Counted from the first letter of the stretch, positions 1-6,280 are shown. The stretch: 6,400 nucleotides of DNA from Acidobacteriaceae bacterium (GCA_003165855.1 PMXH01000576.1:566-6965), one strand, 5' to 3'. Program-made: numbers and translations. Notes: generated by a model not told the origin, from the sequence alone.

Positions 1-206
1 CGCCGGTAATCCACCCGCATCGCCACCACCATCGCCACTAGTCCCGCAGCCGCCCAGACCAATTGCTTCAACAAGAACGCATAGGGCGACCCAAACCGCT
101 CCCGCGCCATCACCGCCGACGCCGAAAACACCATCACCAGCCCCACAAATACCAACAGCATGGTGACAGTAAACAGCCAGCGATCGACACTCACTCGCTT
201 TGCCAT
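1..206 (-). CDS. ftsW: Cell division protein FtsW (SEDS family), N-terminal part, cut by window edge
   Basis: FtsW is the SEDS-family peptidoglycan glycosyltransferase of the septum; it sits in the inner membrane and works with a class B penicillin-binding protein. Only the first 68 codons are in the window. The peptide begins MAKRVSVDRWLF, then a first membrane helix at about residues 11-31 ending in VMVFSASAVMA, the stretch that marks the FtsW/RodA/SpoVE first helix. A short loop (RERFGSPYAF) and a second helix (about 45-63) follow, ending in MRVDYR. The ATG at 206 is favoured because an in-frame TGA lies 15 bases upstream. No good Shine-Dalgarno is visible, only GGTGA about 14 bases upstream. 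The gene is the first after a 219-base repeat-filled gap, in the same direction as the wall-binding protein gene at 426. RodA is the main alternative; the FSASAVMA stretch favours FtsW. Orientation and family are seen in sequence; the FtsW/RodA split is inferred. Confidence 0.85.
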   Translation of the reverse strand, partial: MAKRVSVDRWLFTVTMLLVFVGLVMVFSASAVMARERFGSPYAFLLKQLVWAAAGLVAMVVAMRVDYR

Positions 207-215
207 GGAAGTTCA

Positions 216-283
216 TTTCACCACGGCGTCACGGAGACATGGCGAAGGATTTGTCGATTGTTGATTTTTGATTGTTGATTGTC
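216..283. repeat. Short dispersed-type repeats upstream of ftsW
   Basis: Two simple modules stand side by side. At 216-247 is a run reading TTTCACCACGGCGTCACGG then AGACATGGCGAAG, close to the widespread 'cacggagacacgg' intergenic repeat. At 256-280 the 11-mer GATTGTTGATT occurs twice exactly (256-266 and 270-280), a period of 14. Neither has coding character. The first module runs almost to the ftsW start codon, so it would form most of any short ftsW leader. The internal direct repeat is seen directly; that these modules are dispersed in the genome is from memory. Confidence 0.6.
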
Positions 284-301
284 TTGGTTCAGGCGCTGGG
301 T

Positions 302-348
302 TGTCATCAAGCTCAGCGAGGGACCCTGCTGTTTGTCCGCAATGACTA
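302..348. repeat. Dispersed intergenic repeat, copy A (TGTCATC...AGCGAGGGA type)
   Basis: The 22 bases at 302-323 match copy B at 375-398 with a two-base gap and two mismatches (shared TGTCATC and CAGCGAGGGA blocks). The unit continues to CGCAATGACTA, so its ends, TGTCAT and ATGACT, form imperfect inverted termini like those of a small palindromic mobile repeat. I recognise this as an intergenic repeat that is frequent in acidobacterial and some other genomes and often mis-annotated as a peptide containing SSRAQRGI. The rest of the gap (349-374 and 409-425) shows nothing I can name. Confidence 0.7.
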
Positions 349-374
349 CACCGGTGGCGTAGGCAAGACAAGCC

Positions 375-408
375 TGTCATCCCGAGCGCAGCGAGGGATC
401 TTGGTTCT
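375..408. repeat. Dispersed intergenic repeat, copy B (TGTCATCCCGAGCGCAGCGA type)
   Basis: This second copy reads TGTCATCCCGAGCGCAGCGA then GGGATCTTGGTTCTTG and lies in the same orientation as copy A, 73 bases away. In one plus-strand frame it encodes the SSRAQRGI peptide typical of spurious gene calls on this repeat. It starts 50 bases beyond the stop codon of the wall-binding protein gene and has no T-run, so it is not an obvious terminator. No matching inverted end is visible, suggesting a truncated copy. Confidence 0.7.
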
Positions 409-425
409 TGCAGCTGTAGAGGATG

Positions 426-1190
426 CTACTGGGGACCCGACCCGTCGTGGTCGGCGCTGGTTGCGGCCGGCGCCGGATCAGCCGGAGAACTGGTGTTCGT
501 ATTCATCCGCGTCCCAGGATCGGCGCTGTGCGATACCGGGCTTTGCGATGTGGAGCTCACAGACGCCGTGTGGAACGCATCGGGTCCGGTGGTCATCGCA
601 CTCTCCGGATTCAGCAAATGATCATGGCTCGGTCCCAGCCCAAGGCTGATCAGCGCTCGGGAATCCGGGACTGTCTTCGACTGCCAGCCATGATCGGCCT
701 GATACTTGCGCATCGCATCTTCGCTGGCCTGGTTCCATGTTCCCGCCGCCTCGCCGCTCAGGTAATGCTCACGGATCAGCGCTTCCTGAATCGCCTCCGC
801 CCGCTCCGGCTCAATCTTCTGTTGTCCCCGCGCGGTCGTCTTCTTGCCGTTCTTGCGCGAACTGGCACGTGTCGTTTTGCCCTTGTTGCCCTGGTGAGCC
901 GCCGCGAGCGCGGTATTCGACTTCGGATGCTTATTCGCTGCGGAATGCGCGGCAGGATGGGCTTTCGCCTTGGACGACGTGCCTGTTCTTGACTCTCCCG
1001 CAGGCGCCTTTGCCTGCTTCTTCGGGCTGGCAGTCCTGGTCCCGCTTGTCTTTTTGCCGGAATCAATACCGCTGGAAGCAGCACTCTGCGCGAGCGCCGT
1101 GCCCGGCGAAATCCAGACGCAGGCCAGCGCCAGAACGCAGATTGCGCCCAACCCACCCCTCACGATCTTCGCGCGCTGCTCTTGCTCCAA
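426..1190 (-). CDS. Exported protein with basic linker and peptidoglycan-binding-like domain
   Basis: A 254-residue protein, probably periplasmic or wall-bound. Residues 1-34 form a signal peptide: basic start (RAK, R), hydrophobic core GLGAICVLALACVWI, cleavage likely after ALA. Residues 46-125 are a low-complexity linker of Lys, Ala, Ser, Thr and Gly with 20 Lys/Arg and one acidic residue. Residues about 132-186 resemble a PG_binding_1 three-helix unit (IQEALIREHYLSGEAAGTWN, then AMRKYQADHGW and PDSRALISLGLG). The tail (about 203-254) is Ser/Thr/Pro/Ala-rich and probably disordered. No catalytic domain is present, so a binding or scaffolding role is inferred. TTG at 1190 is preferred because GAGGGG lies 6 bases upstream; TTG at 1196 would touch that site, and GTG at 1163 is possible. 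An in-frame TGA lies upstream of 1196. The htrA terminator stands just upstream and no clear promoter is visible between them. Confidence 0.82.
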   Translation of the reverse strand: MEQEQRAKIVRGGLGAICVLALACVWISPGTALAQSAASSGIDSGKKTSGTRTASPKKQAKAPAGESRTGTSSKAKAHPAAHSAANKHPKSNTALAAAHQGNKGKTTRASSRKNGKKTTARGQQKIEPERAEAIQEALIREHYLSGEAAGTWNQASEDAMRKYQADHGWQSKTVPDSRALISLGLGPSHDHLLNPESAMTTGPDAFHTASVSSTSQSPVSHSADPGTRMNTNTSSPADPAPAATSADHDGSGPQ

Positions 1191-1240
1191 CGGCAACCCC
1201 TCAAATCAGGCCAGATAACCCGCCCATACGGACGAGCGCC

Positions 1241-1317
1241 AAAAAAACAAAGCCCAACGAAACTGGCATTGTAATCATCCTCCCTTGAAAGAGGCAATGC
1301 CAGTTCCCATTGGGCTT
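1241..1317 (-). terminator. Strong intrinsic terminator after htrA
   Basis: Two long arms pair: 1295-1317 with 1250-1271. Reading the minus strand, AAGCCCAA then AACTGGCATTG in the first arm are perfectly complemented by CAATGCCAGTT and TTGGGCTT in the second, giving 19 pairs around a small asymmetric interior loop (4 bases against 3). A T-rich tract (TTTGTTTTTTT, 1251-1241) follows directly, the classic rho-independent layout. It begins 9 bases after the htrA stop codon. The 23-base loop (1272-1294) is unusually large and contains CCTC/GAGG, which could pair inside it, and GGGAGGATG, which looks like a ribosome-binding site with a start codon. The next gene, in the same direction, starts about 50 bases downstream, so it needs readthrough or its own promoter. 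Confidence 0.88.
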
Positions 1318-1326
1318 AGACCCAGG

Positions 1327-2907
1327 TTACGGAAGTGTTCCAGCCAGGAAGACGGTTCCATCCTGGCGCGTCGCGCCTCGGGGGCGTACCAGGAAGACCA
1401 CATCCTGACCGCTCTTCAGGCTCGACTCCACCTTCGCGAAATCCTCCTCGCTGTTCACCGGCTGCTTATTGATCTCCAGAATCACGTCGCCGCGGCCCAG
1501 GTTGATGTCCTCGGCAAACGACTGTGGCTTCACTTCCTGCACGATCACGCCCTTGCCTGCCGGCACGTCGAGTCGCTCGGCCATCTCCGGTGTCAGCCTG
1601 CGGACCGTAGCGCCGAACTTGCTCTGCTTGGGAGTGCTATCGTCGCCGCTTTCCTGGTCTTCGCCCAATCGCGCCGCAAACAGCTTGGCACGGTCCGCAA
1701 TGGTCACAGTCGTGTTCTGTTGCTTGCCATTGCGCAGGAAACCGAGTTCCACTTTCGATCCCGGCTTGCGCGACGCAATGTCAGCCACCAACTCCGCGCC
1801 CTTGGTTACCTTATGGCCGTCGACCGTCGTGATGGTGTCGTACACCTTCAATCCAGCCTGATCGGCCGGACTGCCGGGCACTACACTCGATACCGTTACA
1901 CCGGAGCCCGCGCCGTAAACCCGCGTAATGGCCGGGTTCTCCACCGCGTCAAACATGATACCGATCGACCCGCGCGCCACCCTATGGTCGGGTCCAATCA
2001 GCTGGTTGTAAACCTGCACCACGGTGTTCGAAGGAAGCGAGAAGCCCACGCCCGCGTAAGCGTTGGTCTCGCTCAAAATGGCGGTGTTGATGCCGATGAC
2101 TTCCCCGTCCATATTCACCAGCGGCCCGCCCGAATTCCCCGGATTGATCGCGGCGTCGGTCTGAATAAATGTCTGGAACTGCCGTCCCGGCACGATGTCC
2201 CGGCCCTTCGCCGAAACAATACCAGCCGTTACCGTACCCACCTGCCCGAAGGGACTGCCGATCGCCAGCACCCAATCGCCCACCTGCATGCTGTCGGAGT
2301 TGCCCATCTTCGCCGAAGGAACCGCGCGATCCATCTCAATCTTGATGACCGCCAGATCGGTTTCCTGGTCTTCTCCAATCACCTTTGCGTCATGCTGCAC
2401 GCCCGGCGGATCGTCCTGCAGCCGCACCCGAATGCGGTCCGCCTTCTCCACCACATGGCGGTTGGTAACAATGTATCCCTTGGCGTCCACAATCACGCCC
2501 GAACCCAGCGAACGCTCGCGAATCGCGCCGTCGCCTTGGCCGCCTTGCCCGCCAAAGAAGCGGTTGAAGAAGTCATCCATTCCGCCGTTCCCGCCACCGC
2601 CGTCCTCGTCGTCGGGATTCTGCTGCTCACCCCGCCGACGGTGCGGATTCTTGATGGTCGATTCCGTGTTGATGTTAACCACGCTCGGCCCCAACTGTTT
2701 CGCGATCTGCGAGAACGCATTCGAAAGCTGCTTGGGAGAAGGAACCGTCAGCGGAGTTGCGTCGGAAGACTTCTGCCCTTCCTTACCCTTCACTCCGTAA
2801 GAAACTACCGTACCGATCAAGATACCCAGCGCCAGCGTCGCCACGATGCTGAACGAATAAACCCACCGACGATTCTTCAAACCCACCCAAATTCCCCGCG
2901 AATCCAT
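1327..2907 (-). CDS. htrA: Membrane-anchored HtrA/DegP (Do) family serine endopeptidase
   Basis: A 526-residue envelope protease of the HtrA/Do family (MEROPS S1C), which degrades or refolds misfolded periplasmic proteins. A single membrane helix (about 15-39) after the basic KNRRW suggests an inner-membrane anchor with the rest periplasmic. The trypsin-like domain has the full triad: His151 (TNRHVV), Asp184 (ETDLAVI) and Ser259 (NPGNSGGP). A Gly/Asp-rich insertion (about 95-127, with DDFFNRFFGG) matches the loop of DegP-type proteins that helps oligomerisation. PDZ1 spans about 312-405 (GVTVSSVVPGSPADQAGL) and PDZ2 about 431-525 (GVIVQEVKPQSFAEDINL, then GRGDVILEIN). The ATG at 2907 is chosen: GGAGG lies 11 bases upstream and the -10 box lies 36 bases upstream. 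A TTG at 2934 would leave almost no leader. The gene looks monocistronic, with its own promoter and terminator. The family is certain; DegP versus DegQ/DegS cannot be settled here, though two PDZ domains argue against DegS. Confidence 0.95.
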   Translation of the reverse strand: MDSRGIWVGLKNRRWVYSFSIVATLALGILIGTVVSYGVKGKEGQKSSDATPLTVPSPKQLSNAFSQIAKQLGPSVVNINTESTIKNPHRRRGEQQNPDDEDGGGGNGGMDDFFNRFFGGQGGQGDGAIRERSLGSGVIVDAKGYIVTNRHVVEKADRIRVRLQDDPPGVQHDAKVIGEDQETDLAVIKIEMDRAVPSAKMGNSDSMQVGDWVLAIGSPFGQVGTVTAGIVSAKGRDIVPGRQFQTFIQTDAAINPGNSGGPLVNMDGEVIGINTAILSETNAYAGVGFSLPSNTVVQVYNQLIGPDHRVARGSIGIMFDAVENPAITRVYGAGSGVTVSSVVPGSPADQAGLKVYDTITTVDGHKVTKGAELVADIASRKPGSKVELGFLRNGKQQNTTVTIADRAKLFAARLGEDQESGDDSTPKQSKFGATVRRLTPEMAERLDVPAGKGVIVQEVKPQSFAEDINLGRGDVILEINKQPVNSEEDFAKVESSLKSGQDVVFLVRPRGATRQDGTVFLAGTLP

Positions 2908-2942
2908 ATGCCTACTTCCCTCCAAGGACTGCAAACCCTTCT

Positions 2943-2971
2943 ATTATACCCGTCCGCAAACCCTCAGACTT
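2943..2971 (-). promoter_or_regulatory. Probable htrA promoter with consensus -10 box
   Basis: On the minus strand a perfect TATAAT lies at 2948-2943. At a 17-base spacing the -35 position holds AAGTCT (2971-2966), a poor match to TTGACA, so an activator or an alternative sigma factor may be needed. A start site near 2936 would give a leader of about 29 bases to the ATG at 2907, carrying the GGAGG ribosome-binding site. It stands in the 221-base gap between the amidohydrolase and htrA, the only visible promoter there. Confidence 0.5.
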
Positions 2972-3020
2972 AAAGCCGGAATCCCTCGTAGTGCCTCAGT
3001 TCTCGAAGATGCTCGTGTGG

Positions 3021-3042
3021 GGACAGCCGCCCTCGGCTGTCC
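3021..3042. repeat. Perfect 9-bp palindromic hairpin, likely dispersed repeat
   Basis: GGACAGCCG (3021-3029) and CGGCTGTCC (3034-3042) pair perfectly over the four-base loop CCCT. No T-run follows on either strand, so it is not a standard intrinsic terminator. It lies 87 bases beyond the amidohydrolase stop and about 70 bases upstream of the htrA -10 box. The flanking GTGGG and CCGGCCGAGCGA resemble what I remember around the same palindrome between genes in acidobacteria. I see nothing else namable at 3043-3128, apart from a 13-base palindrome (CGAAGT/ACTTCG) across the amidohydrolase stop codon. Confidence 0.6.
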
Positions 3043-3128
3043 GGCCGAGCGAACCCCGGTGGCGCGCCCTGCAATCCGTTAGACGCAATAACCCGCTATT
3101 TCGTTTGATGGAGTTACATCCGACGAAG

Positions 3129-4868
3129 TTACTTCGCCTCGTACACCGTCTTCCCTCCCACCACCGTCCGCAGCACCTTGGTGGCCAGCACTTTTTCCGG
3201 TGAGGCGGACGTCACGTCGTGATCCAGCACCACAAAATCGGCAAGCATTCCCGGCACCAGCTTGCCTTTTTCTTTCTCCTCGAATTCCGCAACCGCTGAG
3301 CCGGTCGTGTAAGCCGCAATGGCCTGATCCATCGTGATCTTCTGCTCGGGGAAATACTCATGCTTGCCGTTCTCGCTTTTCCGCGTGACCGCGGCATACA
3401 GCCCGCGAAACGGCGAGACCGGTTCAACTGGATAATCCGTGCCAAAAGCCACCGTCACGCCCTTGTTCAAGAACGCCGCCCACGCGTAGGAACTCGCCGC
3501 CCGTTTCGGCCCCAGCCGCTCCTGCGCCCAGCGCATGTCGGTGAGCACATGACTCGGCTGCATGGAGGCGATCACCTTCAATTCCTTAAAGCGCGAGATT
3601 TCCGCGGGCGTGGTCACCTGCGCATGTTCAATACGCAGGCGGTAATCGTCGCCGCCGTTCGCGGCCTTCACCTTCGCTTCCCGCGCCGTCCTCTCGGCTT
3701 CCGCAAAAGCATCGAGCGCCATTTGCACTCCTTTGTCCCCGATCGCATGAAACCCCAACTGGAAGCCCGCCAGCACTCGTTCCTTCGCCATCTCGTTCAA
3801 CTTCGCCGCCTCATACTGGGGCAACCCAGAATTCTTCGGATCATCCGCATAGGGCTCCAGCAGCGCGGCCGTGTGCCCGCCCAGCGAACCATCCATGAAC
3901 CCCTTCAGCATCCCCGTACGCAGCATCAGGTCCGACTGCGGATGCGAATCGCGCTTCGTCTTCAACTCATCCACCGGCAAATCAAACGGCAGCCATTCTG
4001 AAATCCGCGCCGTCAGCTTCCCGTCTTTCTCAATCTCCTCGTAAATCTGAAAATTCTCCCAGTCCGGCGAATAATCCTGCGCCGAGGTCACACCGTGCTC
4101 GGCCAAGTCCGCCAGCGCCACTTCAATTCCATGCCGCCGCCCTTCGTGCGTGGGCTGCGGAATCACCGCCCTCACCGCGTGCTGCGCGCCCTCGCGCAGA
4201 ATCCCTGTCGGCTGCCCGTTCGCATCGCGATCAATCTTCCCGCCTTCCGGATCGCGGCTGGCAATCGTGATGTTCGCCAACTGCAGCGCCCGCGTGTTCG
4301 CGACCGCAAGGTGCCCATCTACCCTATCCAGAAATACCGGATGCCCGCCCGAAACTTCGTCCAGATCCCAGCGGCTGGGCAAAGCCTGCACCGGCCAGAT
4401 CGTTTCGTCCCATCCTCCGCCCAGAATCCATTCGCCGGGCTTAGCCTTTTCCACCTGCGTCAGCACGCGCTCACGAAGTTCATCCAGCGTCTTCACTCCA
4501 CTCAGATCTACGTTCAACTTCTGCAGCCCCGCGTCGGCCAGGTGCAGATGCGCATCGTTGAATCCCGGCATCACAAAGTGCCCGCCCAAGTCGATGACCT
4601 GCGTTTGCGGCCCTTTCAGTTTCTGGAGGTCCACATTCTTTCCGACCGCCTGAATGCGGTCGCCCCGCACCGCAATCGCCTCCTCGCGCAGAATCGAACT
4701 GAACTGCGCATTCGACGGCACCCCGGTATACACATTCGCGTGCACATAGATGACGTCGGCCTTCGGCCCCGGAGCCGCAGCAGCCGATCCAACCGGCGCA
4801 GGGCTCTGCGCCTGCAAAGAAGCGCAATAACACAACCCCAAGACCACAACAAAACCCGGGTGCCCCAT
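3129..4868 (-). CDS. Secreted YtcJ-like amidohydrolase (Amidohydro_3 family)
   Basis: A 579-residue metal-dependent hydrolase of the amidohydrolase superfamily, YtcJ/N-substituted formamide deformylase branch; the true substrate cannot be told. Residues 1-20 are hydrophobic and end in LQA-QS, a plausible signal peptide, so the enzyme probably acts outside the cytoplasm. Metal ligands: HxH at 107 and 109 (GFNDAHLHLADAG), Lys322 (LKGFMDGSLGGHTA), His374 (GFHAIGDKG), His415 (RIEHAQ) and Asp478 (VAFGTDYPVEP). The C-terminal strand domain has the usual GKLVPGMLADFVVLD. Length is normal for the family. The ATG at 4868 is chosen because AAAGGA lies 8 bases upstream and a secretion signal follows. 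The frame stays open to an ATG at 5021 that overlaps the upstream stop as ATGA, but those 51 codons run through repeat sequence. The signal has no Lys or Arg at its start; GTG at 4901 would add RTRR before it. Confidence 0.9.
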   Translation of the reverse strand: MGHPGFVVVLGLCYCASLQAQSPAPVGSAAAAPGPKADVIYVHANVYTGVPSNAQFSSILREEAIAVRGDRIQAVGKNVDLQKLKGPQTQVIDLGGHFVMPGFNDAHLHLADAGLQKLNVDLSGVKTLDELRERVLTQVEKAKPGEWILGGGWDETIWPVQALPSRWDLDEVSGGHPVFLDRVDGHLAVANTRALQLANITIASRDPEGGKIDRDANGQPTGILREGAQHAVRAVIPQPTHEGRRHGIEVALADLAEHGVTSAQDYSPDWENFQIYEEIEKDGKLTARISEWLPFDLPVDELKTKRDSHPQSDLMLRTGMLKGFMDGSLGGHTAALLEPYADDPKNSGLPQYEAAKLNEMAKERVLAGFQLGFHAIGDKGVQMALDAFAEAERTAREAKVKAANGGDDYRLRIEHAQVTTPAEISRFKELKVIASMQPSHVLTDMRWAQERLGPKRAASSYAWAAFLNKGVTVAFGTDYPVEPVSPFRGLYAAVTRKSENGKHEYFPEQKITMDQAIAAYTTGSAVAEFEEKEKGKLVPGMLADFVVLDHDVTSASPEKVLATKVLRTVVGGKTVYEAK

Positions 4869-4889
4869 CCTTCGCGTCCTTTGCGAAGG
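4869..4889. repeat. Seven-bp hairpin touching the amidohydrolase start codon
   Basis: CCTTCGC (4869-4875) and GCGAAGG (4883-4889) pair perfectly over a seven-base loop. On the minus strand the second arm ends directly at the ATG, and the loop holds the AAAGGA that would be the ribosome-binding site, so folding could hide it. The wider segment, from GGAATCCCACCC to GGATGGGGCACCC, resembles a dispersed repeat I remember from acidobacterial intergenic regions. The repeat would then supply the start codon and the first residues (MGHPG). Confidence 0.5.
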
Positions 4890-4948
4890 GTGGGATTCCA
4901 CTAATACGTCAAGACTTAGGTTGGCGCAGTCCCCACGCTTTTGGGTCA

Positions 4949-5003
4949 CGCGGCGCTTCAGCGCCGCGAATAAGGGTTTCCAATCGGAAGGGGCTTTAGC
5001 CCC
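4949..5003. repeat. Paired hairpin repeat module between M20 peptidase and amidohydrolase
   Basis: Two perfect hairpins lie close together: CGCGGCGC/GCGCCGCG with loop TTCA (4949-4968), and GGGGC/GCCCC with loop TTTA (4990-5003). The combination 'GGGGCTTTAGCCCC ... GGCGCTTCAGCGCC' is one I recognise as a dispersed intergenic module in acidobacteria; spurious translations of it read AKAP...AALKRR. It starts 15 bases past the M20 stop codon and could stabilise the 3' end of that message, but no T-run makes it a terminator. Confidence 0.65.
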
Positions 5004-5017
5004 CGCAGAAATATCCA

Positions 5018-6280
5018 TCATTCCCCCGCTCCCGCGAGCCCCAGCAGCGTCAGCAGAATCCGCTTCAGCCCCAACTCGCGTCCATTGCTGTCAAACCACT
5101 CCTGCAAAGTATGCGCCCCGCCCCCCGAACCGCCCCCGCCGATGGCAATCGCCTCGAGTCCCAACGATAAAGGAATATTCGCATCGGTCGACGCCCGCTG
5201 CACCTGCGCCGCATTATTCAACTGCGCATCCACCGCCCGAATCACATGCAGAATCCTCGCATTCATCGCCAGTTCTCCCGCCGGACGGTTCCCGATCGCC
5301 ACCACTTCGCAATTCACTCCCGGCCGCTTCTGCACCGGCGACCGCATCTCCGCCGCCATCGTCTCGTCTTCCACCGCGCGATTCAACGCCAGCCGCAGCG
5401 TCTGCTCCAGCCGCTCCATCTCCGTCATCGACGTAGATCGGATGTCCACCTTCATGCTCGCCGACTCCGGAATCGAATTCACTGACGTTCCTCCGCGAAT
5501 CACTCCAATGTTGAAAGTGGTTTTCGGCGTTGACGGCACCGGTGTCGCCGTAAACGTTTCGATCGCCTTCGCCAGAATAACAATCGGATTCGGCGCCCCA
5601 AAATCGCTCCACGAATGTCCGCCCGGACCGCGCACGATCACTTCAAACCGCCGGCTGCCCAGCGCCTCGGCCACAATCGTATCCGCGCCCGCTCCATCCA
5701 GCACCACGCTGTAAGCAATCGAATCCTTCCAGCGCGGCGTCGAAAAAATGTGCCGCATTCCGCGCAGATCGCCCTCACCTTCTTCGCCCACGTTGCCGAT
5801 GAACACAAACGGCAGCGCGTGCCGCAGCCGCACCGCGCGCAGTAACGATGCGATCGCCAGCATCGCCGTCACGCCCGCGCCGTTATCGGAGACTCCCGGC
5901 CCATACAACCGGCTTCCCTGCTGCCGGATGTTCAACGGCGTATTCGCCGGGAACACCGTATCGATGTGCGCACTCAGCGCCACATACCGCTTCCCAAATC
6001 CAGGATGCACCCCAAATACGTTGCCCACATCGTCAATGCGCACATCGTCCAGCCCGACTTCGCGAAAGCGCTCCGCCAGCCACGCCCCGCGCGCCGACTC
6101 CCCAAACGGAGGCGCCGCAATCCGCGCCATCTCCATCTGCCACTGCGCCAGCTGCGGCTCCTGCGTGCGCAGCCAGTTAAACGCCGACCGCACCTCCGGC
6201 GACGCCGCCAGCCGCGCCACGTCCTGCTGCGCCGTAGGCGCAACGTCCGGCATATCCGCACGCGGAGGATTGGGGCTCAT
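5018..6280 (-). CDS. M20-family metallopeptidase (PepT-like M20/M25/M40 hydrolase)
   Basis: A 420-residue two-zinc exo- or carboxypeptidase-type enzyme. No signal peptide is visible, so it is probably cytoplasmic. The active-site set is complete: His105 and Asp107 (LSAHIDTVFP), bridging Asp132 (YGPGVSDNGAG), catalytic Glu166 with metal Glu167 (GNVGEEGEGDLRG), Asp195 (VVLDGAG) and His390 (GGAHTLQEWF). His222 in RGPGGHSWSDFG starts the inserted dimerisation domain, about 210-325. These motifs match tripeptidase-like members (PepT branch), but specificity is not readable. The ATG at 6280 gives the full frame but lacks a good Shine-Dalgarno (CCTTCC precedes it); ATG at 6253 would remove nine residues. 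The stop codon overlaps an ATG as ATGA, which in other contexts means coupling; here the downstream codons are repeat. The 120 bases upstream, to the window edge, show no convincing promoter or gene end. Confidence 0.93.
   Translation of the reverse strand: MSPNPPRADMPDVAPTAQQDVARLAASPEVRSAFNWLRTQEPQLAQWQMEMARIAAPPFGESARGAWLAERFREVGLDDVRIDDVGNVFGVHPGFGKRYVALSAHIDTVFPANTPLNIRQQGSRLYGPGVSDNGAGVTAMLAIASLLRAVRLRHALPFVFIGNVGEEGEGDLRGMRHIFSTPRWKDSIAYSVVLDGAGADTIVAEALGSRRFEVIVRGPGGHSWSDFGAPNPIVILAKAIETFTATPVPSTPKTTFNIGVIRGGTSVNSIPESASMKVDIRSTSMTEMERLEQTLRLALNRAVEDETMAAEMRSPVQKRPGVNCEVVAIGNRPAGELAMNARILHVIRAVDAQLNNAAQVQRASTDANIPLSLGLEAIAIGGGGSGGGAHTLQEWFDSNGRELGLKRILLTLLGLAGAGE

Noticed and set aside
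300..375. Possible ftsW promoter in the repeat-filled gap (TTGTCT, 17 bases, TAGTCA on the minus strand)
   Set aside because: The -10 matches the consensus at only two of six positions, and part of it lies inside repeat copy A.
423..992. Plus-strand open frames opposite the wall-binding protein gene, including one with the SSRAQRGI peptide
   Set aside because: The first part is translated dispersed repeat and the rest is antisense to a gene with a clear signal peptide and domain; no ribosome-binding site or domain supports them.
2908..2934. TTG start at 2934 for htrA, adding nine residues
   Set aside because: It would lie at the predicted transcription start, with its codons covering the GGAGG site that serves ATG 2907.
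1285..2973. A 562-codon open frame on the plus strand opposite htrA
   Set aside because: It is the antisense shadow of a GC-rich gene with a complete HtrA triad and two PDZ domains. Its translation is Arg/His/Leu-rich with no recognisable domain.
4869..5021. Extended 630-residue amidohydrolase starting at ATG 5021 with an ATGA overlap to the M20 gene
   Set aside because: The extra 51 residues translate two hairpin repeats and would bury the signal peptide. The ATG at 4868 has AAAGGA at good spacing. Kept only as an alternative.
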